From assembly GCA_944359595.1 (NCBI GenBank), contig CALVSV010000157.1, positions 1 to 11,765 on the forward strand: a stretch of 11,765 bases of DNA. Direction: 5' to 3'. The stretch's first letter is position 1; each line of letters opens with the position of its first letter. The stretch is from an uncultured Bacilli bacterium. Lineage in GTDB: Bacteria > Bacillota_I > Bacilli_A > RF39 > UBA660. The notes under the pieces are model-generated. The model was given only the letters and a program-made list of their open reading frames with translations. It ran no database searches and was not told the DNA's origin. The position numbers and the translations under genes were made by a program. Positions 1 to 7,021 of this stretch are shown piece by piece.

Positions 1-2
1 AT

Positions 3-89
3 GTATATAAAAGTAGAGGAAAAACTATATCTCGTAATGTAATACATACAGAGGATGGAATTTCTGTAAAAATACGAAATATAGATTAA
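3..89 (+). CDS. C-terminal tail of an unidentified gene, cut by the window edge
   Basis: An open frame enters from the left edge and runs 28 codons to a TAA at 87-89. The tail is basic and polar (it ends KIRNID). I cannot assign a family from so short a piece. It is followed by a hairpin at 111-145, as expected at the end of a transcription unit. It lies on the same strand as the toxin-antitoxin pair, which has its own promoter. It could also be a chance open frame. Confidence 0.4.
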   Translation, partial: VYKSRGKTISRNVIHTEDGISVKIRNID

Positions 90-110
90 AAATATAATAA
101 AAATTTAACT

Positions 111-145
111 ATGGCACTGAATTTAAATTATTTATTCAGTGTCAT
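111..145. terminator. Hairpin between the left-edge gene and abiE, possible weak terminator
   Basis: Two 12-nt arms (111-122 and 134-145) pair fully with one G-U, around an 11-nt AT loop. On the + strand no T-tract follows, only A-rich sequence. On the - strand the stem is followed by a T-rich run (complement of 101-109). It may stop transcription in both directions. The position after the left-edge stop codon is the main support for a terminator role. Confidence 0.35.
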
Positions 146-161
146 AATTAAAACAAAAAAA

Positions 162-211
162 TTAAACTAATCACCACCAAAACTGTTGACTTGTGGTGGT
201 GATTAGTTTAA
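162..211. promoter_or_regulatory. 18-bp inverted repeat, likely AbiEi operator
   Basis: The arms at 162-179 and 194-211 are perfect reverse complements over 18 bp (TTAAACTAATCACCACCA), separated by 14 nt. The gap carries most of a -35 hexamer, and the right arm covers the spacer and the first bases of the -10. A repressor bound here would block RNA polymerase. Studied AbiEi antitoxins repress their own operon by binding inverted repeats upstream, so AbiEi is the natural ligand (inference). The same hairpin followed by T7GTTTT on the - strand could also terminate leftward transcripts. Confidence 0.65.
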
Positions 212-214
212 AAT
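186..214 (+). promoter_or_regulatory. Sigma-A-type promoter of the abiE operon
   Basis: The -35 box TTGACT (186-191) and the -10 box TAAAAT (209-214) are 17 bp apart. The expected start is near 221, which places the GGAGG ribosome binding site (221-225) at the very 5' end and gives a leader of about 13 nt. The boxes lie inside the inverted repeat. The short leader is unusual and is the weak point of this call. Confidence 0.6.
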
Positions 215-233
215 ATATATGGAGGTTTTTATT

Positions 234-776
234 ATGATATATACATATAACGAATTATTATTAAAATATAAAAGTGCATATCAAATAGAAAAAGCTGTTA
301 AAAATAGTGAAGTATATAAAATTGAAAAAGGAATATATTCAGATGTTCCGAGTGTACATTATTTAGCAGTTACAATGAAGAAATATCCTTACGGAGTATT
401 TACATCTTATTCAGCTTATTATTATCACAATTTGACAGATGTTATTCCTAATACAATGTATTTAGCTACAAGCAGAAATGGAACATCAATTACATCAAAA
501 AAAATAAAACAAATTCGTATGAAAGATGAGCTATATAATTTAGGAAAAACTCAGATTGATTATGAAGGAATAAAAATAAATATTTATGATAAAGAAAGAA
601 TGCTAATTGATTTGGCTAGAAATAAAAATCAAATTGGTTATGATTTATATAAAGAAATAATATCTAATTATAGAAAATTAGCAAATTCATTAGATACACA
701 AAAGATAGAAGAATATTTACAATACTTTGTAAACGGAGATAAAATTTTTGAAATAATACAAGACGAGGTGTTTTAA
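234..776 (+). CDS. abiEi: AbiEi-family antitoxin (type IV toxin-antitoxin)
   Basis: 180 residues from ATG 234, placed 8 nt after GGAGG (221-225). An upstream in-frame ATG at 219 overlaps that ribosome binding site and is unlikely to be the start. Residues 1-45 have the look of the AbiEi winged-helix DNA-binding domain (NELLLKYKSAYQIEKAVKNS, then YKIEKGIYSD). The rest matches the AbiEi C-terminal region, with FTSYSAYYYHNLTDVIP near 56-72 and the helical segment YKEIISNYRKLANSLD. In this family the antitoxin represses the operon and neutralises the nucleotidyltransferase toxin without forming a stable complex. Its stop codon overlaps the toxin start by 1 nt, indicating translational coupling. 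The assignment comes from sequence resemblance and from the partner gene. Confidence 0.85.
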   Translation: MIYTYNELLLKYKSAYQIEKAVKNSEVYKIEKGIYSDVPSVHYLAVTMKKYPYGVFTSYSAYYYHNLTDVIPNTMYLATSRNGTSITSKKIKQIRMKDELYNLGKTQIDYEGIKINIYDKERMLIDLARNKNQIGYDLYKEIISNYRKLANSLDTQKIEEYLQYFVNGDKIFEIIQDEVF

Positions 777-1540
777 TGAATATATACGAATTAGTAAATA
801 AATATGTAACAGCAGGTTATTCTGAAGATGATGCAATTCCAAAAGTTGCACAAGATATTGTTTTACTTAAAATTGGAAATAGCAAATACAGTAAAAATAT
901 AACTGTAAAAGGCGGAGTTGTAATGCATAATATTTCTAAAGATATGCGTCGTGCAACTAGAGATATGGATATTGACTTTATAAAATATTCTTTGGAAGAT
1001 AAATCAATTCTTGATTTTATAAAAGAATTAAACAATACAGCTGATGGTGTAAAAATAAAAGTTACTGGAAAAATCGAACCATTACATCATCAAGATTATG
1101 AAAGCAAAAGAGTTTATATACAACTAACTGATAAAAATAAATATTCAATAAGTTCAAAACTAGATATAGGAGTACATAAATACTTTGATATGGAACAAGA
1201 TGAGTATTATTTTGATTTTAATATAATAGATGAAAGTGTTAGCTTACTTATAAACTCTAAAGAACAAATAATTGTAGAAAAATTAAAATCATTATTAAAA
1301 TTTGGTATTACTTCTACAAGATTTAAAGATATTTTTGATCTTTACTATTTAATTAATGATGAAACAATGCGTGAGAATGAATTAAAAGATATACATATCA
1401 GATTAACAAATATTTTAAATAATAATAGATTTCAATCAAGAATTAATACAGCGAATAATAATTGGTTAGAGATACCTATAAAAGATGTTATTGATAATGT
1501 TTTGGCGTATTTTGATGATTTAATAATGGTAATACAATAA
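776..1540 (+). CDS. abiEii: AbiEii-family nucleotidyltransferase toxin (type IV toxin-antitoxin)
   Basis: 254 residues. The start overlaps the antitoxin stop (TAATG), with a GAGGTG ribosome binding site at 765-770. DNA polymerase beta-type nucleotidyltransferase motifs are visible: GG at 46-47, RATRDMDIDF at 59-68 carrying the paired metal-binding Asp residues, a third acidic residue in LDIG (129-132), EKL at 168-170, and R-x-KDIFDLYYL at 182-192. This order is typical of the AbiEii/AbiGii family. Family members such as the mycobacterial MenT toxins transfer nucleotides to tRNA; the abortive-infection role comes from lactococcal AbiE. The target here is unknown. All key residues appear present, so the toxin looks intact. 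No second ribosome binding site or promoter is needed between the two genes. Confidence 0.9.
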   Translation: MNIYELVNKYVTAGYSEDDAIPKVAQDIVLLKIGNSKYSKNITVKGGVVMHNISKDMRRATRDMDIDFIKYSLEDKSILDFIKELNNTADGVKIKVTGKIEPLHHQDYESKRVYIQLTDKNKYSISSKLDIGVHKYFDMEQDEYYFDFNIIDESVSLLINSKEQIIVEKLKSLLKFGITSTRFKDIFDLYYLINDETMRENELKDIHIRLTNILNNNRFQSRINTANNNWLEIPIKDVIDNVLAYFDDLIMVIQ

Positions 1541-1557
1541 TTAGGAAAAGTTGTGAT

Positions 1558-1773
1558 ATGAGAATTGGTATAGATATAGATAGAGTATTAACAGATATTG
1601 AACAATGGCAATTAGATTTTGGTGGAAAATATTTTTCTGTTTTTGGTAAAAGTGTAGCAAATAAGAATGAATATTTATATGAATTGTATCTAAAGAACCT
1701 TCAAGAAAATTTGCAAGTGAAGTTATAAGAATCAAAGAATATTGGGAATATTATTTATGTAACCGGTTACATA
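1558..1773 (+). pseudogene. Decayed HAD-superfamily (5'-nucleotidase-like) hydrolase fragment
   Basis: ATG 1558 opens a 56-codon frame ending at TAA 1726. It begins MRIGIDIDRVLTDIEQWQLD, which closely resembles the N-terminus of NT5C-type HAD nucleotidases (consensus start IGIDIDGVLTD). The motif I Gly is replaced by Arg. Similarity then jumps frame: KEPSRKFASEVIRIK is read at 1692-1736, and GNIIYVTGY back in the first frame at about 1744-1770; these match the family's FASEVIKKL and IYIITGR segments. The central part of a normal protein of roughly 180 residues is missing. So there are at least two frameshifts and one internal deletion. The family assignment is from memory of the motifs. The - strand frame opposite (1541-1735) is a shadow. 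Confidence 0.6.
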
Positions 1774-1774
1774 A
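1755..1774. promoter_or_regulatory. 20-bp perfect palindrome resembling a LacI-family operator
   Basis: TTATGTAACCGGTTACATAA is perfectly symmetrical around a central CG, the pattern typical of LacI/GalR-family operators (TGTAAnCGnTTACA). No sugar gene or promoter lies beside it. It overlaps the last recognisable codons of the HAD relic (VTGY), so it may be a coincidence or a leftover operator from deleted DNA. Confidence 0.35.
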
Positions 1775-1785
1775 CAAACTCCCCC

Positions 1786-1799
1786 CGAACATACGTTTA
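1786..1799 (+). promoter_or_regulatory. SOS (LexA/DinR) box-like sequence without an adjacent gene
   Basis: CGAACATACGTTTA fits the Gram-positive LexA consensus CGAACRNRYGTTYG at 13 of 14 positions (the last base differs). No gene begins downstream on the + strand. The rest of the gap, 1800-1851, is T- and A-rich and shows nothing else. Probably a relic or a chance match. Confidence 0.25.
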
Positions 1800-1851
1800 T
1801 GTTTAGAAGAGCTTGTTTTATTTTTTTGTTATTTATTAATTTAAATTTAAA

Positions 1852-1884
1852 AACTGAGTAAAAATTATCTATTTCTACTCAGTT
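1852..1884 (-). terminator. Intrinsic terminator of the ABC transporter gene
   Basis: The arms AACTGAGTA (1852-1860) and TACTCAGTT (1876-1884) pair over 9 bp around a 15-nt loop. On the - strand the stem runs into TTTTT followed by AT-rich sequence. The stop codon (1875-1877) overlaps the start of the stem. Confidence 0.65.
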
Positions 1885-4190
1885 CTTAGTGCTACTACGG
1901 GATCTTTTTTAGCTGCCATACGTGCAGGTATTAGACTTGCTATAAACGTTAATATAACACTTAATAAAATCATATTTATTGTTATTTTTAAAGTTAGATT
2001 AGCTATTGTTGTAACATTAATTAAATTACCTAATATATTATTTATTATTGAACATATAATAAACGTTATAACTATTGCGACTATACCTGATGCAAGACCA
2101 ATTATTACAGCTTCTGCTTTAAATACACGTGATACATCTTTTTTTCTAGCTCCCATAGCCCTTAATATACCAATTTCTTTAGTTCTTTCTATAACTGAAT
2201 TATATATTACAATAGATATCATAATAGATGATACAACAAGTGATATTGAAGAAAATGCAATAAGTACATAACTTACTATATTTATCATTGAATCAAGTAA
2301 TGTTATCATAATACTTGATATATCAATATATTTAATTTGATTATTTTCATGATTGTTGTTCCAATCATCTAATAAATTAATTATTTCATTTTTAGAATCA
2401 TAATTATTAGGATAAATTGAAATAGTAGTAGGTATTTTATCTGCACCTAAACTTTTTAATCTATCTTCATAAGTCGCAGAAATATTAAATATTGGATTAT
2501 TCATAACATTGTTGTTAAAAGCTAATCCTGTAGTAATATCAATATCTTTACTGTTTTTTTGAGCATTAACAACATCACTATTCATACTATTATTTAATAC
2601 ATAATCTGTTAATTCTTTTGTATAACCTATTCCTGGTCTAATCCATTCATTAGATGCATCTTCTTTTAATCTTAATATACTTACTATTTTTAAACTTTCG
2701 CCACTATTATATGCATCTTCTAATTCATTATTAGTACTAGCTTTAATATATAATCCATTTTTATTAATATAATAGTTATTATTATCTATAAGTTTTATTT
2801 CTTTTCCTAAAAAGTCTTCATATTTAAGATCTTTATCTTTATCTATTCCTAACATAGTAAGAATACTAGATGGAACTCTATTATATTTATCTACTACTAA
2901 AACAAGTTCATTATATTTTGTAGGTATCTTATCATCTTCTTTAATTGAAGCTAAAACTTCATAATCATTATTTAAATATTTTTGATTATTAAGCATTTCA
3001 GTAAAATTAATATTAGATATAACATTATATGTATCATCTTTTTTTGCTATTAAATTCATATCTACATCATATGTATATTTTATATCAACAACTTTATCTT
3101 TTATTTTATCTTCTAAGTATGTAATATATTCATCATTAATATTTTGATTTATCATACTATTTGTTAATTCATCATTATACATATATATATTATTTTTATT
3201 ACTGTATTCTTCTAAATTTTCATCAACATCAATCATCATCATATTTTCTATATCTGTATAACTATCTTGAATAATAATATAATTATATGCAGTACTTTCA
3301 CTTTCAATTTTTTTTACATAATTACTCATACCAGATGATACTGATAAAATTGTAGCTATACCAATAATACCAATAGAGCCTGCTAAACAAGTAATAAATG
3401 TTCTTTTCTTTTTAGATAATAAGTTTTTTAAACTTAACATAAAAGATACTTTAAATGGCATATATGATTTTCTTTTTCTACTCTTTTTTTGTTTTTCTAA
3501 TAAATGGTTATCGTATGGATTAGAATCACCTTCTATAATACCATCTTTTATATTAATTATTCTATTAGAATATTTATTAGCTAATTCTGGATTATGTGTA
3601 ACCATTATAACAAGTTTATCTTTAGATATTTCTTTTAATATTTTCATGACTTGAACACTTGTTTTAGAATCTAGTGCACCAGTTGGCTCATCAGCAAGTA
3701 TTATGTCCGGGTCGTTAACTAATGCACGAGCTATCGCAACTCTTTGGCACTGTCCTCCGGATAATTGATTAGGTTTATAATTTAGTTTATCTCCTAGTCC
3801 TACTTTTATTAAAGCTTTTTTTGCTATTTGTTTTATTTGTTTAGAACTAGTATTACCGTTTAGTTTTAATGATAAACTTACATTTTCCAATACTGTTTGA
3901 TGAGGTATTAAATTATAGTTTTGGAATACAAAACCAATAGTATGATTTCTATATGTATCCCAATCATTATCGCTAAATTTTTTAGTTGATTTACCATTTA
4001 CAATCATATCACCTGATGTATACTTATCTAGTCCACCAATTATATTTAAAAGAGTTGTTTTACCACAACCACTTGCGCCTAATATTGATACAAATTCATT
4101 TTTTCTAAAGGATAAATCAATATCTTTTAGAGCATGAACATTATTTCCTGATGTAAAATATGTCTTTTTAATATTTTTTAATTCTATCAA
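1875..4190 (-). CDS. Fused ABC transporter: MacB/LolD-type ATPase plus FtsX-type permease
   Basis: 771 residues from a TTG start, 7 nt after GGAG (4201-4198); no ATG fits and MIELKNIKKTY is the usual start of such ATPases. The ATPase has Walker A GASGCGKT (38-45), Q-loop Q90, signature LSGGQ (143-147), Walker B ILADEP (164-169) and H-loop His199. A membrane segment at about 265-287 is followed by an extracytoplasmic domain of some 340 residues, then segments near 635-660, 694-716 and 736-754. ERTKEIGILRAMGARKKDV (668-686) and the PARMAAKKDPVVALR tail are FtsX-family signatures. This four-segment layout belongs to the MacB type, which drives mechanical work or export of peptides, lipids or antibiotics rather than classical import. 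The substrate is unknown. It follows ftsZ but is separated from it by a terminator, and it is not FtsEX itself. Confidence 0.9.
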   Translation of the reverse strand: MIELKNIKKTYFTSGNNVHALKDIDLSFRKNEFVSILGASGCGKTTLLNIIGGLDKYTSGDMIVNGKSTKKFSDNDWDTYRNHTIGFVFQNYNLIPHQTVLENVSLSLKLNGNTSSKQIKQIAKKALIKVGLGDKLNYKPNQLSGGQCQRVAIARALVNDPDIILADEPTGALDSKTSVQVMKILKEISKDKLVIMVTHNPELANKYSNRIINIKDGIIEGDSNPYDNHLLEKQKKSRKRKSYMPFKVSFMLSLKNLLSKKKRTFITCLAGSIGIIGIATILSVSSGMSNYVKKIESESTAYNYIIIQDSYTDIENMMMIDVDENLEEYSNKNNIYMYNDELTNSMINQNINDEYITYLEDKIKDKVVDIKYTYDVDMNLIAKKDDTYNVISNINFTEMLNNQKYLNNDYEVLASIKEDDKIPTKYNELVLVVDKYNRVPSSILTMLGIDKDKDLKYEDFLGKEIKLIDNNNYYINKNGLYIKASTNNELEDAYNSGESLKIVSILRLKEDASNEWIRPGIGYTKELTDYVLNNSMNSDVVNAQKNSKDIDITTGLAFNNNVMNNPIFNISATYEDRLKSLGADKIPTTISIYPNNYDSKNEIINLLDDWNNNHENNQIKYIDISSIMITLLDSMINIVSYVLIAFSSISLVVSSIMISIVIYNSVIERTKEIGILRAMGARKKDVSRVFKAEAVIIGLASGIVAIVITFIICSIINNILGNLINVTTIANLTLKITINMILLSVILTFIASLIPARMAAKKDPVVALRTE

Positions 4191-4227
4191 AAAAAAGCTC
4201 CTCTCTAATAATCATATTACATTGTTT

Positions 4228-4261
4228 AAAAAATAATATCAGAAATTATTCTGATATTATT
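4228..4261 (-). terminator. Intrinsic terminator after ftsZ
   Basis: Perfect 13-bp stem (4232-4244 with 4249-4261) around an ATTA loop. On the - strand it ends in a short T-run. The stem has few GC pairs, so it may leak into the ABC gene, for which I see no convincing promoter in 4191-4231. The last stop-codon bases of ftsZ lie within the stem. Confidence 0.6.
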
Positions 4262-5378
4262 AGAATCCTCTTTTACTTCTTAGAAATGGAGGTATATCAA
4301 GATCACTGTCATCATCATCATCTTCTTCTTCATCTAAAAATTGTGCCCTAGTCATAGGTCTTGAAGATTGTCTTTGAACAACAGGTTCATCTTCTATTTC
4401 TGGATATTCAGTATATAACTTTTCTGAATCATTATCTTCAAATCCAGTAGCTATTACTGTAACTATTACTTCATCTGTTAAATTTTCATTTATTACTGCC
4501 CCAAATATTGTATTGATTTCAGTATTTGCAGCTTCTCTAACAATTTGCGCTGCATCCTCAGCTTCAAATAATGTTAAACTATTACCTCCAGTTATATTTA
4601 TTATTGCATCTGTCGCACCTTCAATACTTGTTTCTAGTAATGGTGAAGATACTGCTTGTCGTGCAGCTTCTAGCGCTCTATTTTCGCCAACACCTATACC
4701 TATACCAATGATTGCATTACCACGATCCTTCATTACAGTTTTTACATCTGCAAAGTCAAGGTTAACTAATCCAGCAACTGCAATCAAATCTGATATTGAT
4801 TGAACACCACGTCTTAAAATGTTATCAACTTCTTTAAATGCATCAAGCATTGGAGTTGATTTATCAATAACTTCACGTAATCTATCATTAGGTATCACAA
4901 TAAGTGTATCTACATGTTTTTTTAACTCTTCTATACCGCTTATTGCGTGTTCTGTTCTTTTTCTTCCTTCAAAACTAAAAGGTTTAGTTACAATACCAAC
5001 TGTTAGTGCTCCTATATTTTGGGCAATTTCCGCGATTACAGGAGAAGCTCCTGTTCCAGTTCCTCCACCCATACCACATGTTACAAAAACCATGTCAGCA
5101 CCTTTCAAAGTTTCTTCAATTTCTTTTTTTGATTCAAGTGCTGCTTCACGTCCTACCTCAGGCTTGGAACCAGCTCCTAATCCATCTGTTAAATTTGCAC
5201 CTAATTGTATTTTAATTGGTGCTTTAGAGGTATTTAAAACTTGTAAATCAGTATTAGCAACGATAAATTCAACACCCTTAACTCCTGATTCGATCATTCT
5301 GTTAACTGCGTTATTTCCACCGCCACCTACACCAATAACTTTTATTTTTGCTAATTGATCTATTTCTAATCCAAACAT
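4260..5378 (-). CDS. ftsZ: Cell division protein FtsZ
   Basis: 372 residues, a normal length. FtsZ is the tubulin-like GTPase that polymerises into the Z-ring at midcell. Visible features: the N-terminal [17 protein letters not shown] (12-28), the tubulin signature GGGTGTG (104-110), the catalytic T7 loop NLDFADV (206-212), an acidic linker ([10 protein letters not shown] near 350-359), and the conserved C-terminal peptide [14 protein letters not shown] (359-372) that binds FtsA and other partners. ATG 5378 follows GGGAGG (5390-5385) by 6 nt. The ribosome binding site begins right after the ftsA stop, so the two are cotranscribed with a 12-nt gap. The linker is short and strongly acidic. Confidence 0.98.
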   Translation of the reverse strand: MFGLEIDQLAKIKVIGVGGGGNNAVNRMIESGVKGVEFIVANTDLQVLNTSKAPIKIQLGANLTDGLGAGSKPEVGREAALESKKEIEETLKGADMVFVTCGMGGGTGTGASPVIAEIAQNIGALTVGIVTKPFSFEGRKRTEHAISGIEELKKHVDTLIVIPNDRLREVIDKSTPMLDAFKEVDNILRRGVQSISDLIAVAGLVNLDFADVKTVMKDRGNAIIGIGIGVGENRALEAARQAVSSPLLETSIEGATDAIINITGGNSLTLFEAEDAAQIVREAANTEINTIFGAVINENLTDEVIVTVIATGFEDNDSEKLYTEYPEIEDEPVVQRQSSRPMTRAQFLDEEEDDDDDSDLDIPPFLRSKRGF

Positions 5379-5390
5379 ATTGTGCCTCCC

Positions 5391-6632
5391 TTAATTATCG
5401 AAAAAATGTCCAAAAAATTTCTTTCTACTACCACTATCAGGTTTAACATTATTTTTTGTATATGTAGTAAGTTCTTTTTCTTTTGTAGTATCTAACATAG
5501 AATAACTTCTTCCACGAAATTTTAACTTATCATGAAAGTACTTAATCATACCAACACTAGAAGTAAATCGATTTTTTCTAGCACCCATTATGTTTATGTC
5601 TGCCAAATCTACCCTTCTATTACCCATTTCATTCAACAGTGTATTAAGACCCTTTATTTCGCTTCCTCCACCTGTAATAATTATATAACTTATTTCCTTA
5701 TTTGTTAAGCTTTTTAATTCATTTTTTGCAATTTTTATAATTTCCATTAATCTCTCTGAACATATCATAGATACTTCCATTTGATTTAATTTAATTTTTT
5801 TACCCTCACTATTAATTATATCTATTCTTTCAGAGTTACTTGCAAATCTCTTGTGAGCAAGTGCAAAATTCTCTTTTATTTTTTTACTATCTCTTAATGA
5901 CAATTTATACATATAATTAATATCTTTATCTATGTTTTTACTCCCCATAAGTAAAATTTTAGTATTCATAAGTATACCCTTATTAAATACTGACGTGGTA
6001 GTAATATCAGATCCTATATTAATTATACCAGTGACATCACTATCATATCTTGAATTTCTTATTATTTCATAATCTCCCATACTGTTAAAAAATACATCTA
6101 CAACAGTCAAACCTATATTTTGAAGTAAACTTATTACAGAATATACATTCTTACTTGGTACAGTAACTAATATTGCTTTAACATTCATGATACTTCCAAC
6201 AATTCCTTTTGGATCATCGATATTTGTTTTTCCATCTACTTCAAATGTTATTGGAATAGTATTTATTAACTCATGACCTTCTTGTATATTCCCTTCCATA
6301 GCCTTTTTAATTACTTTAATAATATCATTACCCGTTATTACACTATTTTCTTCTAGTTCAATAGTTCCACTAACTAATGAGAACGAAGCATTGTTACATG
6401 GTACAGATGCAATTACTTTATCGATTTTTATACCTAGCATTTCTTCTAATTTATTTAAAGCTTCCTTAACAGAAACTAACGCTTTAGAAGCATCTACAAT
6501 AAGCCCCCTTTTTATTCCACCAGAATTCATAGAGACACTAGCTAAAACATTAATCTTACCGTTCAAAATTTGTGCGGTTACCATTTTAATTGTATCAGAA
6601 CCTATATCTATACTTGTATAAATATTCTTCAT
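5391..6632 (-). CDS. ftsA: Cell division protein FtsA
   Basis: 413 residues from ATG 6632, placed 5 nt after AGGTGGTG (6645-6638); an upstream in-frame TTG at 6650 would read through that ribosome binding site and is rejected. FtsA is an actin-fold ATPase that tethers FtsZ to the membrane. Seen: phosphate-1 loop IDIGSDTIK (8-16), phosphate-2 region GIINIGSDITTT (202-213), and adenosine motif IIITGGGSEIKGL (317-329). The C-terminal basic/aromatic helix KKFFGHFFDN (404-413) fits the membrane-targeting amphipathic tail. It is first in a two-gene operon with ftsZ. No murein genes (ftsQ, mur) or mraZ accompany it on its upstream side, unlike the classical division cluster. Confidence 0.95.
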   Translation of the reverse strand: MKNIYTSIDIGSDTIKMVTAQILNGKINVLASVSMNSGGIKRGLIVDASKALVSVKEALNKLEEMLGIKIDKVIASVPCNNASFSLVSGTIELEENSVITGNDIIKVIKKAMEGNIQEGHELINTIPITFEVDGKTNIDDPKGIVGSIMNVKAILVTVPSKNVYSVISLLQNIGLTVVDVFFNSMGDYEIIRNSRYDSDVTGIINIGSDITTTSVFNKGILMNTKILLMGSKNIDKDINYMYKLSLRDSKKIKENFALAHKRFASNSERIDIINSEGKKIKLNQMEVSMICSERLMEIIKIAKNELKSLTNKEISYIIITGGGSEIKGLNTLLNEMGNRRVDLADINIMGARKNRFTSSVGMIKYFHDKLKFRGRSYSMLDTTKEKELTTYTKNNVKPDSGSRKKFFGHFFDN

Positions 6633-6660
6633 GAAAGCACCACCTAACAATATATATTAC

Positions 6661-6669
6661 ATTATAACA
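6661..6669 (-). promoter_or_regulatory. Extended -10 promoter of ftsAZ
   Basis: Read on the - strand, TGTTATAAT matches the extended -10 element (TGn then TATAAT). No good -35 box stands 17 bp upstream, which is tolerated in extended -10 promoters. The leader to the ftsA ribosome binding site would be short, roughly 10 nt. Confidence 0.5.
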
Positions 6670-6764
6670 AAAAACACTATAAAAATATAGTATTTTATTA
6701 AAATTTATGTTTGCGATAGTTACAGTTCAGACAGAATATGTAGATGTGTAGCTTCTTATTCAGC

Positions 6765-6952
6765 TCAATTATTCAAAAATGGTACATAAAATTTCTTTAA
6801 AAATAATAAATCAGATAACTTCTTTGTCCGTTCATAATTAGTAAAATCAGTAACACCTTTTAAATACCTTAAAGCATGTTATTACATTCACTGTTTCCAT
6901 TACCATAATTATAATACATAACAAAACAATTATGAACTAATATTCTATTAAA
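6765..6952 (-). pseudogene. Remnant of an IS66-like transposase
   Basis: In the 389-bp gap before ftsA, one - strand frame (6952 to 6869) encodes ILVHNCFVMYYNYG followed by GNGNSECNNML. After a frameshift another frame (6875 to 6765) continues LRYLKGVTDFTNYERTKKLS and then DLL. Joined, they match the stretch of IS66-group transposases from gut Firmicutes with the pattern HDH, Y-x-YG, GECNVH-x-LRYLK, W-x-LL. The HDH is reduced to HN here and the rest of the protein is gone. So only about 60 codons of a transposase near 500 residues survive. I found no inverted repeats or target duplication. The flanks 6953-7021 and 6692-6764 show nothing else I can name. Identification is by remembered motif pattern. 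Confidence 0.5.
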
Positions 6953-7021
6953 TTATTCAAGCTTTTATTAACATATTGCAATCTATATAATGTTATTAAC
7001 CGTTTATTTAGTCTTTTCTAT

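Noticed and set aside
219-233. Earlier ATG for abiEi
   Set aside because: It overlaps the GGAGG ribosome binding site; ATG 234 has correct spacing.
817-1035. Minus-strand open frame inside abiEii
   Set aside because: Shadow of the toxin gene; no ribosome binding site and no family resemblance.
1541-1735. Minus-strand 64-codon frame
   Set aside because: Opposite strand of the HAD relic; its peptide is low-complexity, while the + strand carries recognisable HAD motifs.
1787-1830. Possible plus-strand terminator after the HAD relic
   Set aside because: The stem (AACATA/TATGTT) is about 6-7 bp and the T-rich tract begins more than 10 nt later.
4513-5358. Plus-strand frames across ftsZ
   Set aside because: Antisense shadows of the well-conserved ftsZ coding sequence.
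6391-6621. Plus-strand frame across ftsA
   Set aside because: Antisense shadow of ftsA.
6676-6691. Hairpin ACTATA/TATAGT with T-run on the minus strand, as a terminator upstream of ftsA
   Set aside because: Only 6 pairs, nearly all A-T, and it overlaps the ftsA promoter region; too weak to call.
6712-6723. GTAACTATCGCA on the minus strand as a terminal repeat of the IS66-like relic
   Set aside because: The orientation is wrong for that end of the element and no matching partner was found.
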